In this document: positions 46,043 through 55,460 of the stretch, piece by piece
Layout of the letters: each line of letters begins with the position of its first letter
How positions within the stretch are numbered: position 1 is the stretch's first letter
Assembly (NCBI GenBank): GCA_965644315.1
Contig: CBFFRQ010000067.1
Location: 558,001 to 622,000, forward strand
From: Caecitellus pseudoparvulus
Lineage: Eukaryota; Bigyra: Bicosoecida
Reading direction: 5' to 3'
Length of the DNA stretch: 64,000 nucleotides
The notes under the pieces: model-generated
What the model saw: the letters and a program-made list of their open reading frames with translations, nothing else
Told to the model about the DNA's origin: nothing
The model's database searches: none
Position numbers and translations under genes: made by a program

Positions 46043-46051
46043 TGCGGAAAT
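46043..46051 (-). promoter_or_regulatory. TTCCGCA element upstream of SulP
   Basis: ATTTCCGCA on the gene strand, 9 bp before the ATG. It could also be a 3' splice site of a 5'-UTR intron (tttccgcag/c). Confidence 0.35.
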
Positions 46052-46199
46052 CGGTTGCACACCGCGTGTTCTCCTGGCTCGGCCGCGGGGCGGGCTGCGC
46101 GAATGGGACAAGGCCACCACTCGCCAGCATTCATGCAACTACGTGAGAGTGTGTTTTGAATGTGGCAGTCGCTTCCGTGTGCATTTGGTGCGGCCAGGG

Positions 46200-49100
46200 T
46201 CACTTTCGCTTCTTGCGGCTGCGCCGGGGCTTCCAGCGTGTGCCGATGCGTGCGACGGGCTGCGACTTGGACACCGGCAAGGCCTGCACCGCTGGCAGGT
46301 CCTGCTTCGGTGTTGGTGAGGGGCTGGCCGCCGTGTCAGTGGCACTCTCCTGCAGGGCCGTGGCCAGGGCTGCCGCGGCGGAGCCCATGGCTGACATGGC
46401 CGCCAGCTCCTTCTGCAGCGCCACGGCCTTCTCTGTGAACTTGCGAATCCACTGCTCGGCAGCTTGCGCGGCCTTGGCACCCTCCTCACCTCGGGCCTGG
46501 TGAATGCGCAGGGCAGTCTTCTCTGCCTCCACTGCCTTGCGGAAGTTGCTGCGAGCCGACCAAGTCATAGCAGTGGCGTGGGCGCACGCGGCGGCCTGTG
46601 CGTCGTCAGCGCATCGCGACTGCGCGACGCTGAAGGACTGCAGGGCCAGGTTTGAGTGCCGCGCATCGTGTGCCAGCATGCCCACGCGAACGTACGTCGC
46701 CACACTCATGGGGTGGCGTGGGCCCACCACCACCTCCAGCAGGTACAGCACGCGGTGGTAGTGGTGAATGGCTTGGGAAAGCATGCCGGCGCCCGCCAGC
46801 ACCGCTGCCAGTGTGTCATGGGCCCGGATCGTCTCTGAGGCATCCAGGCCCAGCAGCTGCTCGTACAGGGTGACAGCTTGGCGTTGGCAGGCCACCGCCC
46901 CCGCTCTGTCCTTCAGGTGCCACAGGATGAGCGCTTGGAGGGAGCAGCACTGGGCCGTGTCGGGGTGGGCCACGCCGACGACGATGTACAGCACTCCGAA
47001 GGCGTCGTTGGCCTTGGCCAGCGCCTCCTCGTACTTGCGCTGGGCCATGAGGCTTCGTGCCTGCACCATGAGAGCCTGCGCGTCTGGGCTGATGGGGCTT
47101 GGGAGGCAGTGCTTCACCACCGGCACGAGCCCCACAATGTGCTCCAGGGTGATGGGGTTGGCTCGGGTCCAGTCAATGGGCAGGGCTGCGAGCTGCAGGC
47201 CCGCCTTCTGGGCGATGCGGCGGAGGAGGGCGGGCCGGTGGCACCGCTCGAAGCAGGTGATGGAAGGCACGGGTGGCGGGGGGTGGGATGACCCATCGTC
47301 GTCGGTGTACTTCCACCAGTGCTTGAAGGAGCAGTCCGTGTTGGGCCTTTTCAGCACCGAGCTGTACCCACCCGATTCCCAGAACAGCGACAGCCGCGTT
47401 TTAAAGTGACTCTCGATCTCCCGCCTGATCCAAGACCACAAGAGCATGGGGCGCATGAACTGCCTGTCTGCATCGATGACTCCGAGGATGTGGGGAGGGC
47501 AAAACTGGGGCGGCGAACCCGCCTCGGCTTCTGCGAGGAAGCTGGCGATGGACTTGCGCCACGCCTTGGGCAGGGAAGGAGACGCCGGGATCCCGCCTTT
47601 GTGAAGATGCTGTGGCCCCTTGCCGTCTGGCGCCCCCAGCACCGCGTTCAGGAACAAGGCCGTGGCGTAGGCTGGCGGCAGGAGGTCTCGCCCGGTGGAG
47701 GCGAGGAAGTGGTGCAGCTTGCGCCGCACCATGCGTGACACCATCTCCACCTCCAACAACTCACGCACGACAAGCGGCACGTCGCCCCGCGCCTCGCCCT
47801 CCACAGCCATGGTGTGCAGGATGCCCATGTGGCGCATGTTCACGCCCCGGGCGTGCAGAAACGTCGTCAGCGCTGCACCGTCCGTGATGTGTGTAACAGC
47901 GGCACATAGCTCTTTGAACGCACGAGGCAGGACGACATCATGGTAGAAGCTCTGCAGTTTGACCAGCACTTCGCCATCTGCCTCAGCACAGGGCTCCCCT
48001 GCTGGGTCTGTGCAGCGGTCTTGGAAGCGCGTGATGAGGTTCACGTTCAGCGCCAGGGGTGGTGGCTCAGTCTGCCCTTCCTTGCGGGCTTCTTCAGCCC
48101 AATGCCGGGCAAACGCCTGGACCAGCTCGGGCCGGTACAGGGCGACGTAGCCCGTTTCGTTCTGCGGCAGCACACTGGGCAGGCAGCGCATGCGCGTGTC
48201 TGGGCTGGCCAGTTCCTTGGGGGGGTCCGGCCAGTAGTCCGATGGCTGCAGCACACTCTGAGGCGAGCCGTCGTCGAACCAAAGGGTGTACCTCAGCGTG
48301 TCGTCACGAATGTAAAAGTGCCGGTCGGGGGGGCTCAGGCGCCCCAAGTCCAGCAGGTAGCTCCGCCCGTCGCTGCCGACGATGCCCTTGCACTCCACTG
48401 GGCCCACCAGTGGCACTGGCTTCATGCTGTGCATGGGCTCGGAGCCTTCCGGTAGCATGTCGCTGGCGAGGGGCCTGACGATGCGCTCTGCGACGTGCAG
48501 GCGGTCGCAAAGCGTGCGCATGAGGCCGTGCATCTCGGGGTCGCTGACGATAGTGATGCCGTTCGTAACGGAGCCGTACACGAGGCTGGAGGCGTGCTCG
48601 CCCTGCATGATGCCGGGGATGATGCTCTGCGCCACGAAGCGCAGGCCTCCAATGTTCACGAGGGTCGTGGCCAGGGTGTGCAGGCCCGGCACGCCACACG
48701 CGTTCACCACCTTCAGCATGCGCAGGTCGTGGTTGGAGTCGGAGACAGAGGCAGCTTCGGGGGGCACATCCCACTTGACAGCTGCAGCCATGTCACCCCC
48801 TGCCCGGGCAGCGCCCCCGCCCCCTTCCGAGCTGCCCAGCATGCTCGCCAGTCCAGTGCCCTCCGTATCCGCCTCCGACAGCTGCAGCCGCGCCTCCGCC
48901 TCCCGCTGCTTCTGGTGCCGGTTCAGCGCCATGGAGAAGAAGATGTTGTTGAACACGTACACGCGCTGGCCGTGGAAATCCCCCGGGTTCAGCGGCAGCA
49001 CATGGCCGTGCTTGATGGCCATGGCGCCCTGTGCCGCCGCCTCCACAAAGTCCACCAGAACCTTGTGCTGGCCCCGGCTGCGCATGGCGCGCTCCTCGGC

Positions 49101-50468
49101 TGTCGACGTGGGGAACTCGAAGCAGGCCTGCAGCTCCTCGTTCCACTCCCGCAGCGTACCCCGCTCGTCCATGCCGTAGGAGCTGGTGAGGTCGTCTTCA
49201 GCTCGCTGGGGGTCAAAGCCGTGCCCTTCGCCGAAGCTGTCAGGAGGTGGCACCAGCCATGGCATGGTGCTGAACGCCAGGCCACTGCCGATGGAAGACA
49301 ACGCGCCGTTGAATGCCGGCACTGTCCCGTGGCCGTGCGTGCGAAAGCCTGGGTAGGAGTTGCGGTCCAGCAGGCGCCCCCTCCATGGGGCCGTGGCGGG
49401 GTGCATCATGTTGTCATCTTGCGCACTCGGCAGGCAAGGCACCCTGCCCTCGATGCGGCCAGACGTAGACGCTTCAAGGAGCGCCTTGAAGCCTGACGCG
49501 AAGGTGGGGCTCACGGCCCGCAGCAGGTCGATGAGATTGGCGGCGAAGTGGCTGTTGGCAGGCTCGGGGGAGAGGGGGCCGCCTGACTGGGTGCTGTTTA
49601 TGAAGAAGCCGTGCGTTGTGCAGGTGATGCAGAGGTAGGAGCCCTCCAGCGTCTCCACATCAATGTACATGAGGTCACCCACTGCTGCACGCAGGGAAGG
49701 TGGAGGGTTGTACCCGCTGAAGGTCACATACCGCAGACACGGCGGCAACTTTGGGTTGGCGACGGAGCCTCCTCCGATGCTGGTGCCTGGGCAACCGCCC
49801 GAGACAGTGTGGAAGGCAGTCAGGTCAGCCTGCACGGGCAGGGTGAGCATGGGCAGCGCTGCCTCTGCTTCCTTCTGGACGATCTGTGAACGCAGGAGGG
49901 CATTCACCATGCCACCCGACGCTCCCAGAGAAGAGGCTGAAGACAGCGTCGACGCGTCACTGCCACCATCCCCTGTTGCAGACTGCGCAGCGAACTCTTT
50001 GGGCAGCTTGTGCAGGCGCATGGCGCTGCCAGGGGGCGGTGGCGGCGCTGCAGCAGCTTGCGTTGCTGAGGCCGCTGCGGTGCCAGCTGCGGTGGCGGCG
50101 CCTGCGTCCTCATCGCCGCCACTGGTCAGCGTGCGGGCCATAGGAATGCCGTGGCACAGTATGTGTCGCACTCTGCGCAAGTGTAACCGGGCGCCCCGCT
50201 TGTCATACACCGTGGGGCGGACGTGCAGCTTGGCATTCGACAAGTCATATTCCGCAAAGTATGCGTAGTCGTGGAGGACGACGGAGCGCTCACCACGCTG
50301 CAGCTCCAAGATGAAACTCGTCCACATGCACGTTTCAGGGTACATCGTCAGCATGCTGCGTGCCTGTGCCACTGACACTTCCATGAGCGGTTCCGGGTCA
50401 ATCTCCAGTTCAGTGCCGTCTGGCAAGCTCAGACACAGCCTGTCCCTTCCTGCCTCTTTCTCAGCCAT
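46200..50468 (-). CDS. CLU: CLU (clustered mitochondria) protein, single exon, 1422 aa
   Basis: Homologue of Dictyostelium CluA, Drosophila Clueless and yeast Clu1, cytosolic mRNA-binding proteins needed for mitochondrial distribution. The N-terminal region (RSMLTMYPETCMWTSFILEL; LHVRPTVYDKRGARLHLRRV) is the CLU_N ubiquitin-like part. The central CLU domain includes GHGHVLPLNPGDFHGQRVYVFNN-like sequence split over residues about 490-530, QSIIPGIMQGE, VYGSVTNGITI and GRSYLLDLGRLSPPD. TPR-like helices near the C-terminus (IRAHDTLAAVLAGAGMLSQA; HPMSVATYVRVGMLAHDARH) and a basic end (RIGTRWKPRRSRKKRK) finish the protein. No intron is evident in 4.3 kb. Divergent from RPB8. Confidence 0.93.
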   Translation of the reverse strand: MAEKEAGRDRLCLSLPDGTELEIDPEPLMEVSVAQARSMLTMYPETCMWTSFILELQRGERSVVLHDYAYFAEYDLSNAKLHVRPTVYDKRGARLHLRRVRHILCHGIPMARTLTSGGDEDAGAATAAGTAAASATQAAAAPPPPPGSAMRLHKLPKEFAAQSATGDGGSDASTLSSASSLGASGGMVNALLRSQIVQKEAEAALPMLTLPVQADLTAFHTVSGGCPGTSIGGGSVANPKLPPCLRYVTFSGYNPPPSLRAAVGDLMYIDVETLEGSYLCITCTTHGFFINSTQSGGPLSPEPANSHFAANLIDLLRAVSPTFASGFKALLEASTSGRIEGRVPCLPSAQDDNMMHPATAPWRGRLLDRNSYPGFRTHGHGTVPAFNGALSSIGSGLAFSTMPWLVPPPDSFGEGHGFDPQRAEDDLTSSYGMDERGTLREWNEELQACFEFPTSTAEERAMRSRGQHKVLVDFVEAAAQGAMAIKHGHVLPLNPGDFHGQRVYVFNNIFFSMALNRHQKQREAEARLQLSEADTEGTGLASMLGSSEGGGGAARAGGDMAAAVKWDVPPEAASVSDSNHDLRMLKVVNACGVPGLHTLATTLVNIGGLRFVAQSIIPGIMQGEHASSLVYGSVTNGITIVSDPEMHGLMRTLCDRLHVAERIVRPLASDMLPEGSEPMHSMKPVPLVGPVECKGIVGSDGRSYLLDLGRLSPPDRHFYIRDDTLRYTLWFDDGSPQSVLQPSDYWPDPPKELASPDTRMRCLPSVLPQNETGYVALYRPELVQAFARHWAEEARKEGQTEPPPLALNVNLITRFQDRCTDPAGEPCAEADGEVLVKLQSFYHDVVLPRAFKELCAAVTHITDGAALTTFLHARGVNMRHMGILHTMAVEGEARGDVPLVVRELLEVEMVSRMVRRKLHHFLASTGRDLLPPAYATALFLNAVLGAPDGKGPQHLHKGGIPASPSLPKAWRKSIASFLAEAEAGSPPQFCPPHILGVIDADRQFMRPMLLWSWIRREIESHFKTRLSLFWESGGYSSVLKRPNTDCSFKHWWKYTDDDGSSHPPPPVPSITCFERCHRPALLRRIAQKAGLQLAALPIDWTRANPITLEHIVGLVPVVKHCLPSPISPDAQALMVQARSLMAQRKYEEALAKANDAFGVLYIVVGVAHPDTAQCCSLQALILWHLKDRAGAVACQRQAVTLYEQLLGLDASETIRAHDTLAAVLAGAGMLSQAIHHYHRVLYLLEVVVGPRHPMSVATYVRVGMLAHDARHSNLALQSFSVAQSRCADDAQAAACAHATAMTWSARSNFRKAVEAEKTALRIHQARGEEGAKAAQAAEQWIRKFTEKAVALQKELAAMSAMGSAAAALATALQESATDTAASPSPTPKQDLPAVQALPVSKSQPVARIGTRWKPRRSRKKRK

Positions 50469-51004
50469 GGTGACACTTCAGGATAAGGCGCTGCTACTCC
50501 GCTTACGATGATTAAGCAGAAGGATCGGGAGGGGTGCCTGTGAGCGCCGTACTCTCCTCGCTTGGCCGGCAGTGGCTGTGAGTCGCTTCGAATTACGCAG
50601 CTCGAATACCGCAGCCACGTCAGAGTGGCCCACAGAAAGCCTTTGCAGCGCGTGCAGCTGGTTGCAGAGTCCACCACTCTGCTCTAGTGATACCATGGCG
50701 GGCTGAGATTCCTGCGGGCTTCGTGAAAGTGGCGCCATGATGGTTTTGCGGAGCCCGGCGCCGAGCTGGTCAGGCACATGTGTGCGCCACAGTGGCGGGG
50801 GCGCGGCACCCCCCTCCATGCGAGGAAGGCACACCAAGAATGGACCGACAATTCCACGCACACGCAGCCGGCAGGACACATCGCCGCGCGCTCAGCCCCT
50901 GCCGTCCTTCTCTGCTTGCGCCCACTCGCCCCGTTCCCACCTCCGGGCAAGGCCCAATTCCGCACGAGGAGACAGACACCGCCACTGGCTCCACCTGCAG
51001 CACC
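50469..51004. promoter_or_regulatory. Bidirectional promoter region, CLU / RPB8
   Basis: 536 bp between divergent ATGs. The RPB8-proximal part carries AATTCCGCAC (50956-50965), 40 bp upstream of the RPB8 ATG. No gene recognised. Confidence 0.5.
50956..50965 (+). promoter_or_regulatory. TTCCGCA element upstream of RPB8
   Basis: AATTCCGCAC, 40 bp before the ATG. Confidence 0.4.
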
Positions 51005-51680
51005 ATGGCTGCAGCGGGCGACACTCCAGCTGAGCTCTTGAATGACATCTTCACCGTGACGGCCGTCAACCCCGACGGCAAGAAGTTTGACAAGGGTTGG
51101 TCGAGCAGGGAACGCCAGGCGCAGTTTCCGCAGCGCCACTTCTCGCCTGCCCCCCGCCTGCCGCAGTGAACCGACTCATCTGCAAGTCCGAGACATATGG
51201 CATTGACATGTCCATTGACATTGCCTCGGAGGTGTACCCGCTCAAGAAGGACGAGAAATTCGCCATGGTGCTGCGGTCCACGCTGCGCCTGGATGGCAAG
51301 CCTGACGATGGCACGTACGACCAGTCCACAAAGGTGGGTAGGGGCCAGCCGAGCCAGGTACTGAACCAACCCCATACCCTGACCGGGACCACTCCTTCCT
51401 CACTTGTGCAGGAGTCTGCTCTGGACGCCTTCGAGTACGGCATGAGCGGCAAGATTTTCAAGTACGACCACGCAGAAGACGCCAGAGTGTACGTGCAGCC
51501 ACACCCTGCCTCATCGCTGCGTGCATTGACTCCACAAGGCGCTCACGCCACAGGTCCATCTACGCTTCCTATGGCGGCTTGCTCATGCTGGTGCAGGGCA
51601 AGGCTGAGCATCTCAAGGCACTCAAACTCGACTCGCGTGTGTACTGTCTCATGCGGCGGGCAGCGTCAGGAGGCATGTGA
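51005..51680 (+). CDS. RPB8: RNA polymerase I/II/III shared subunit RPB8 (153 aa, 4 exons)
   Basis: Exons 51005-51095, 51167-51333, 51412-51488 and 51554-51680. The joined product matches RPB8 along its length: LLNDIFTVTAVNPDGKKFDK, then VNRLICKSETYGIDMSIDIA, EVYPLKKDEKFAMVLRSTL, FEYGMSGKIF, and VSIYASYGGLLMLVQG with a C-terminal DSRVYCLMRRAA. RPB8 is an OB-fold subunit common to the three nuclear polymerases. Donors are GTTGGT, GTGGGT and GTACGT, none of the GTGCGT type common elsewhere in this window. An alternative acceptor (tttccgcag, ending 51133) lies inside intron 1 but would break the frame alignment. The stop is 27 bp from the convergent CRY-DASH stop. Confidence 0.93.
51125..51133 (+). 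promoter_or_regulatory. TTCCGCA element in RPB8 intron 1
   Basis: TTTCCGCAG; may be only a decoy acceptor. Confidence 0.35.
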
Positions 51681-51707
51681 GCGCCCCACGCTACACGCGC
51701 CTCCCAC

Positions 51708-53833
51708 CTACTTGAATCCATCATGTTGCACTCGTCCCCGGCGCCGCCCCTTGCCGCGCCGCCCACCACCACCACCACCACCACCGCCCGCCGCTCCTCG
51801 ACCTCGCCCAGCCCCCCGCCCAGCCCCCCGCCCAGCCCCCCGCGCAGCCCCCTTTGGCTGCCCTCGGTGGGCCATGAGCGTCACGATGGGGCGGGGGTAC
51901 GCAGCAGCGCCTGCACTCGGGTCCCCCAGCACTGCATGGCGGGGGTCATGCAGGTGCTGGGTTGCCGCCCCAGCGACCTCAGGACACCACAGTCGCATGT
52001 ACTCCCCCTCCCCATCGTAGTTGCGGCTTTGCTTGGGGATGAGGAAGTACCTGTCGGCTCGCGGGTCAGCTCCTACACCTGCGACGTATGTCCAGTTTCC
52101 GTAGTTTGAGGCGGGGTCGTGGTCCAGCAGCAAGCTTTCAAACAGCTCGGCGCCCAGGCGCCAGTCCATGCCTAGGTCTTTCACGAAGAAGCTAGCGACG
52201 TTCTGGCGGCCTCGGTTGGACATGAACCCCGTGGCAGCCAACTCTCGCATGTTGGCGTCGACGAACGGGTACCCTGTGCGGCCCCACGCCCAGGCAGCGA
52301 GTTTGGCTCCGTCCCGCAGCCACGTGCGAGGTGCAGTGCTGCGCTGCGGGCCGCTGAGCCAAAACATGGTCGTGCCCCACTTCAGCGCGGAAAACCGGAA
52401 GAAATCACGCCACAGCAGCTCGAACAGCATCCAGTAGGTGGACTTGTTGGCCACACGGTGCGCTTCGTACGATGCAACGTGTTGGGCGATGAGACGCGGG
52501 CTGATGTTGCCGTGTGCCAGCCACGGCGAGAACTTGCTGCTGTAGTCCGCGCCCACCAGTCCATTGCGTGTGTCCTTGTACGTGCGCAGGCAGTCCCTGT
52601 CCCAAATATACCCTTGCAGCCGAGCGAGGGCGGCGGCTTCCCCGCCAAGGAAAGTGTGCGCAGCACGTGGGTCGTGGAGTGCTGCAGAAAAGTCTGCTTT
52701 GCTCTCTGCTGGCACGTCCAGGGCATCTGCAATGGCTGGAGGAGGGGTGATGCCTGCCGCCTTCAGCAGCTGTGCGGCGCCGTCTGAGCTGCCAGGCGCC
52801 TGCGCAGAACCACCACCTGCCACTGGCTTGCCACCGTCAGCGGCGCTTCCAAGCCACGTCAGTGCCAGGGCTTGGGCAGGGCCGGTGGAGGGGGGCACAG
52901 GTGGGACCTCGGAGAAGGGTGCCACTGGCGGCAGTGGGGCCACTCCCAGCTCCGCGAGGGTTGGCAATGTGCCATTGCCCTCATTCGCTGCTGCACCTGC
53001 TCGAAACGCAGCAGGCATGGGAAGAGAGCCTTTGATGAAAGGGGCAGGCTTCAGCACTGCCGGGGTCGGCAACGGCTCCCGCAGCGGGCTGTTCTTCTCC
53101 ACTGTTTTCCTGAACGCCGTGAACACCGCAGGCGTCTCCGTTTGAGGGTCGAATGGCAAGTCGTCAATGTGGTACATGGTGCCACCCCACACCTTGTGCC
53201 ACAGAGGTGCGCAGCCTTGCTTGCGCAGACCTCGCTCCACTGCTGCATCAATGTCCAGCTCTTCTGAGCACACCTGCGCCACACAGCGAGGAGGTGCGGA
53301 CGATTCAAGCCATTGCGTGATGCCAGCCGCATGCGCGTGCGTCACACATACCTCTCGGTGGCTGTACAGGCTGCAAGCTGAAGTTTCCGCACACAGCGCT
53401 GGAATGGCGTGCTCTGCCTTGCCCATGCGTATGACAAGGGAGGAACCCTTTGCCTCAAGGCTCTGCAGGGGGGTGCAGCGGTGTGCCTCGTTGCCAGGCC
53501 CAATCAGGTGCGGATTTTGCCGGCCTCACCTGACGCAAGTTTGCCACACTTTGGAGGAGGAAGCGGGCCCTGTGGGGCCCAGTTTTTGGGAATCCAAAAG
53601 CAGTGCTCCCAAACCAATGTGGATCGAAGCAGAAGACGTGCACCACTGAGTCGTTTTCCTCGTGGGCCTTTGTCAAGACTTCATTGTCGTGCAGCCTCTG
53701 TGAAACACGCCACGTCACTGCATCAGGTTCAGGCTGAAACCCGCTCAGGAACGCCTGCGCGACGCACCTGGTCAGTGTGCTTGAACCAGACGAGCCCAAC
53801 CCGTTCCCCCTTGCTCTCGACACTTGCTGCCAT
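51708..53833 (-). CDS. CRY-DASH photolyase/cryptochrome with Gly/Arg-rich tail (636 aa, 4 exons)
   Basis: Exons 53833-53768, 53697-53530, 53462-53352 and 53273-51708. The joined N-terminal fold reads VGLVWFKHTDQRLHDNEVLT, VVHVFCFDPHWFGS, GSSLVIRMGKAEHAIPAL and YSHREVCSEELDIDAAVERG, with CRY-DASH FAD-domain motifs TYKDTRNGLVGADYSSKFSP, WLAHGNISPRLIAQHV, ELLWRDFFRF and RTGYPFVDANMRELAATGFM. DASH proteins bind FAD and a pterin antenna and repair UV dimers mainly in single-stranded DNA. An insertion of about 110 residues (Pro/Ala-rich, about 170-280) separates the alpha/beta and FAD domains. The C-terminus is a GARG/GRG-rich run, nine glycines, then a basic end, suggesting nucleic-acid binding (inference). 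N-terminal residues MAASVESKGER are not an obvious transit peptide. Confidence 0.93.
51765..51855 (-). repeat. Low-complexity GC tract encoding the CRY-DASH Gly/Arg tail
   Basis: Tandem GAGR-coding dodecamers (plus strand: ccccccgcccag repeats) and a run of glycine codons (plus strand: accacc repeats). In frame on the minus strand; likely unstable in length. Confidence 0.75.
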
Positions 53834-54134
53834 GCCTTGCTGGTTGAAGTGCTGCAGGAAGATGGACGACCTCCTCACGCACGCAGCGCTGGGGGTGTTG
53901 GACCGCAGTTGAAGAGTCCTTGCTGACCACCGCAGAGCTGCAGCAATCATGAGAACAGCTGCATTGATGTGCGCGGCATACCGAGTTAAGCCAGGCGAGC
54001 GAATTTACCACGTGCACGTGTTGTGTGGCGACGAAATGAAGGCACGCGTGTGTCGCTTTGAACTGCCTCGTCCTTCCACACGGGCCCACACCAGCTTGGC
54101 TTCCCAACATGGACACGTCCAACTCCTCAGAACT
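53834..54134. other. Intergenic region between TMEM17-like and CRY-DASH genes
   Basis: About 300 bp holding the TMEM17-like 3' end and the CRY-DASH promoter (both minus strand). Nothing further seen. Confidence 0.5.
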
Positions 54135-55279
54135 TCAGTACCCGTCCCCGTCATCATCGCCTTGCGGCGTCCCGTCCTGTCGCGGCGTGCTGCCTCTCCC
54201 GCCCCGTCGCCTTCCAGAGCCTCGCTGCGGGCCAGTTGGCGAACTGCCAGCCAACCGCGCAGTGCCCTCGCGCAGGATATCCGACATGGTGACAACCGGC
54301 TGCCCACGCCCACGCGGCGTAGCTTCTGCTTCGTCCCCGGCAGTGCCTGCATCGCCCTGCTCTGCGTCTCCACCCCTGCCCCGGCTCGGCCGGTGCCTGC
54401 GCCGCACTGGCCCTGGCTGTGCCCGCCCTGCCACTGACTCCTCCTCACCGCTGCTGGAAGTGTCTGAAGACTGCGATGCCGGTTGAGGTGTAGCTTGGCG
54501 TCTGTGGCGCCGGGCATCCTGCAGCACACCCGCTCGCAGGCGAGCTGGGGGCACGCCAGCTGAGCCCCCCACCTCGGCCCCCACGACCCCCCCCCGCGCA
54601 GCGATGGCATCCTCCTGCACCAAGCGGTAGAACTGGGCCGTCTGCGAGCGGACAAAGGAAGTCACGGCGGCGTACGCCAGGAAGATCTCCACGATGGTGA
54701 ATGCCAGCAGAGGCCACCCAAGCAGCCGCTCAATGGGCAGCGTCTCCCCTGGGGCGACAGCCAGAAGGGCCACCAGGGGCAGATTGGGGAAAATCGTCAC
54801 AAGGAGAAATGCCGAAATATCAGGCACCTGCATGGGAATGGCGGTTCATTATGCAGCTGGAGCCGGCAGGAGAGAGGTAGCAAGCTTGGCTCACCTTCTC
54901 CTTCAGGTTCCCAGAGACGCCCAGGTTCAGTCTAAAAGGCTCCATGATGCTCCACAACGAGAAGACAATAGGTCCCAGAATCTTGGTCAGGCGCCGCACA
55001 TTCTCGAACTGGGTTGTCTGCAGCGCATCAAGGCACAGCACGGGATCTGCTGAGCCAGCGTTTCAACGGCAGCGAAACGCCAGGCCAGCCTCTCACCTTG
55101 TACGCCAGTGCTGTCAAGAGGCAGGCGAAGGCAAGGAAGCTGAACAAGCGGTTGAAGTACAGCACCTTCTGCAGTGCCAGACTTGCGAGGATGGGTTTGG
55201 CTGTGAAGAAGGGGCAGGTCGGGGTGGGCGGCTGTGGGGGAAGTGCGAAGCTGCATGGCAGCTCACCCTGCAGCGGCAT
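54135..55279 (-). CDS. TMEM17/TMEM216-family ciliary transition-zone protein with long tail (310 aa, 4 exons)
   Basis: Exons 55279-55267 (13 bp), 55200-55097, 55017-54895 and 54827-54135; all three introns start GTGAG. The joined protein reads MPLQAKPILASLALQKVLYF, FSFLAFACLLTALAYK, GPIVFSLWSIMEPFRLNLGV then SGNLKEKVPDISAFLLVTIF and FPNLPLVALL, matching the TMEM17/TMEM80/TMEM216 pattern of EPxRLxLGxxGNLxEKVPxxxxF and four membrane helices. These proteins are parts of the MKS/B9 module of the ciliary transition zone. The C-terminal 150 residues, rich in Arg, Gly, Ser and Pro, have no counterpart in the animal proteins I know. The 13-bp first exon is the least certain part. Divergent from the two-pore channel gene (181 bp between ATGs). 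Confidence 0.85.
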
Positions 55280-55460
55280 GTTGAGCGGGAAGGGGGGGGT
55301 GTCGCGCACAGATGGCGGGTGGGGGAGTGCAGTGCACCGGTCCCCTCCACAACATGTAGGACGCAGGTCACGGTTTTGACCGCGCGGTGGAATGCTGCCA
55401 AGACAGCCTGGCAGCACGCGTGGCAACAGACAAGTGACTTGCGGTCAGCGGGGCTGCACC

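Noticed and set aside
51096-51133. Short RPB8 intron 1 ending at tttccgcag (51133)
   Set aside because: It would add residues that break the RPB8 alignment; the acceptor at 51166 gives the family sequence VNRLICKSE.
53455-53530. Extension of CRY-DASH exon 2 through the next splice site
   Set aside because: Reading through gives VRPAKSAPDWAWQ, unlike any DASH protein, whereas splicing to 53462 gives the expected SLEAKGSSLVIR continuation.
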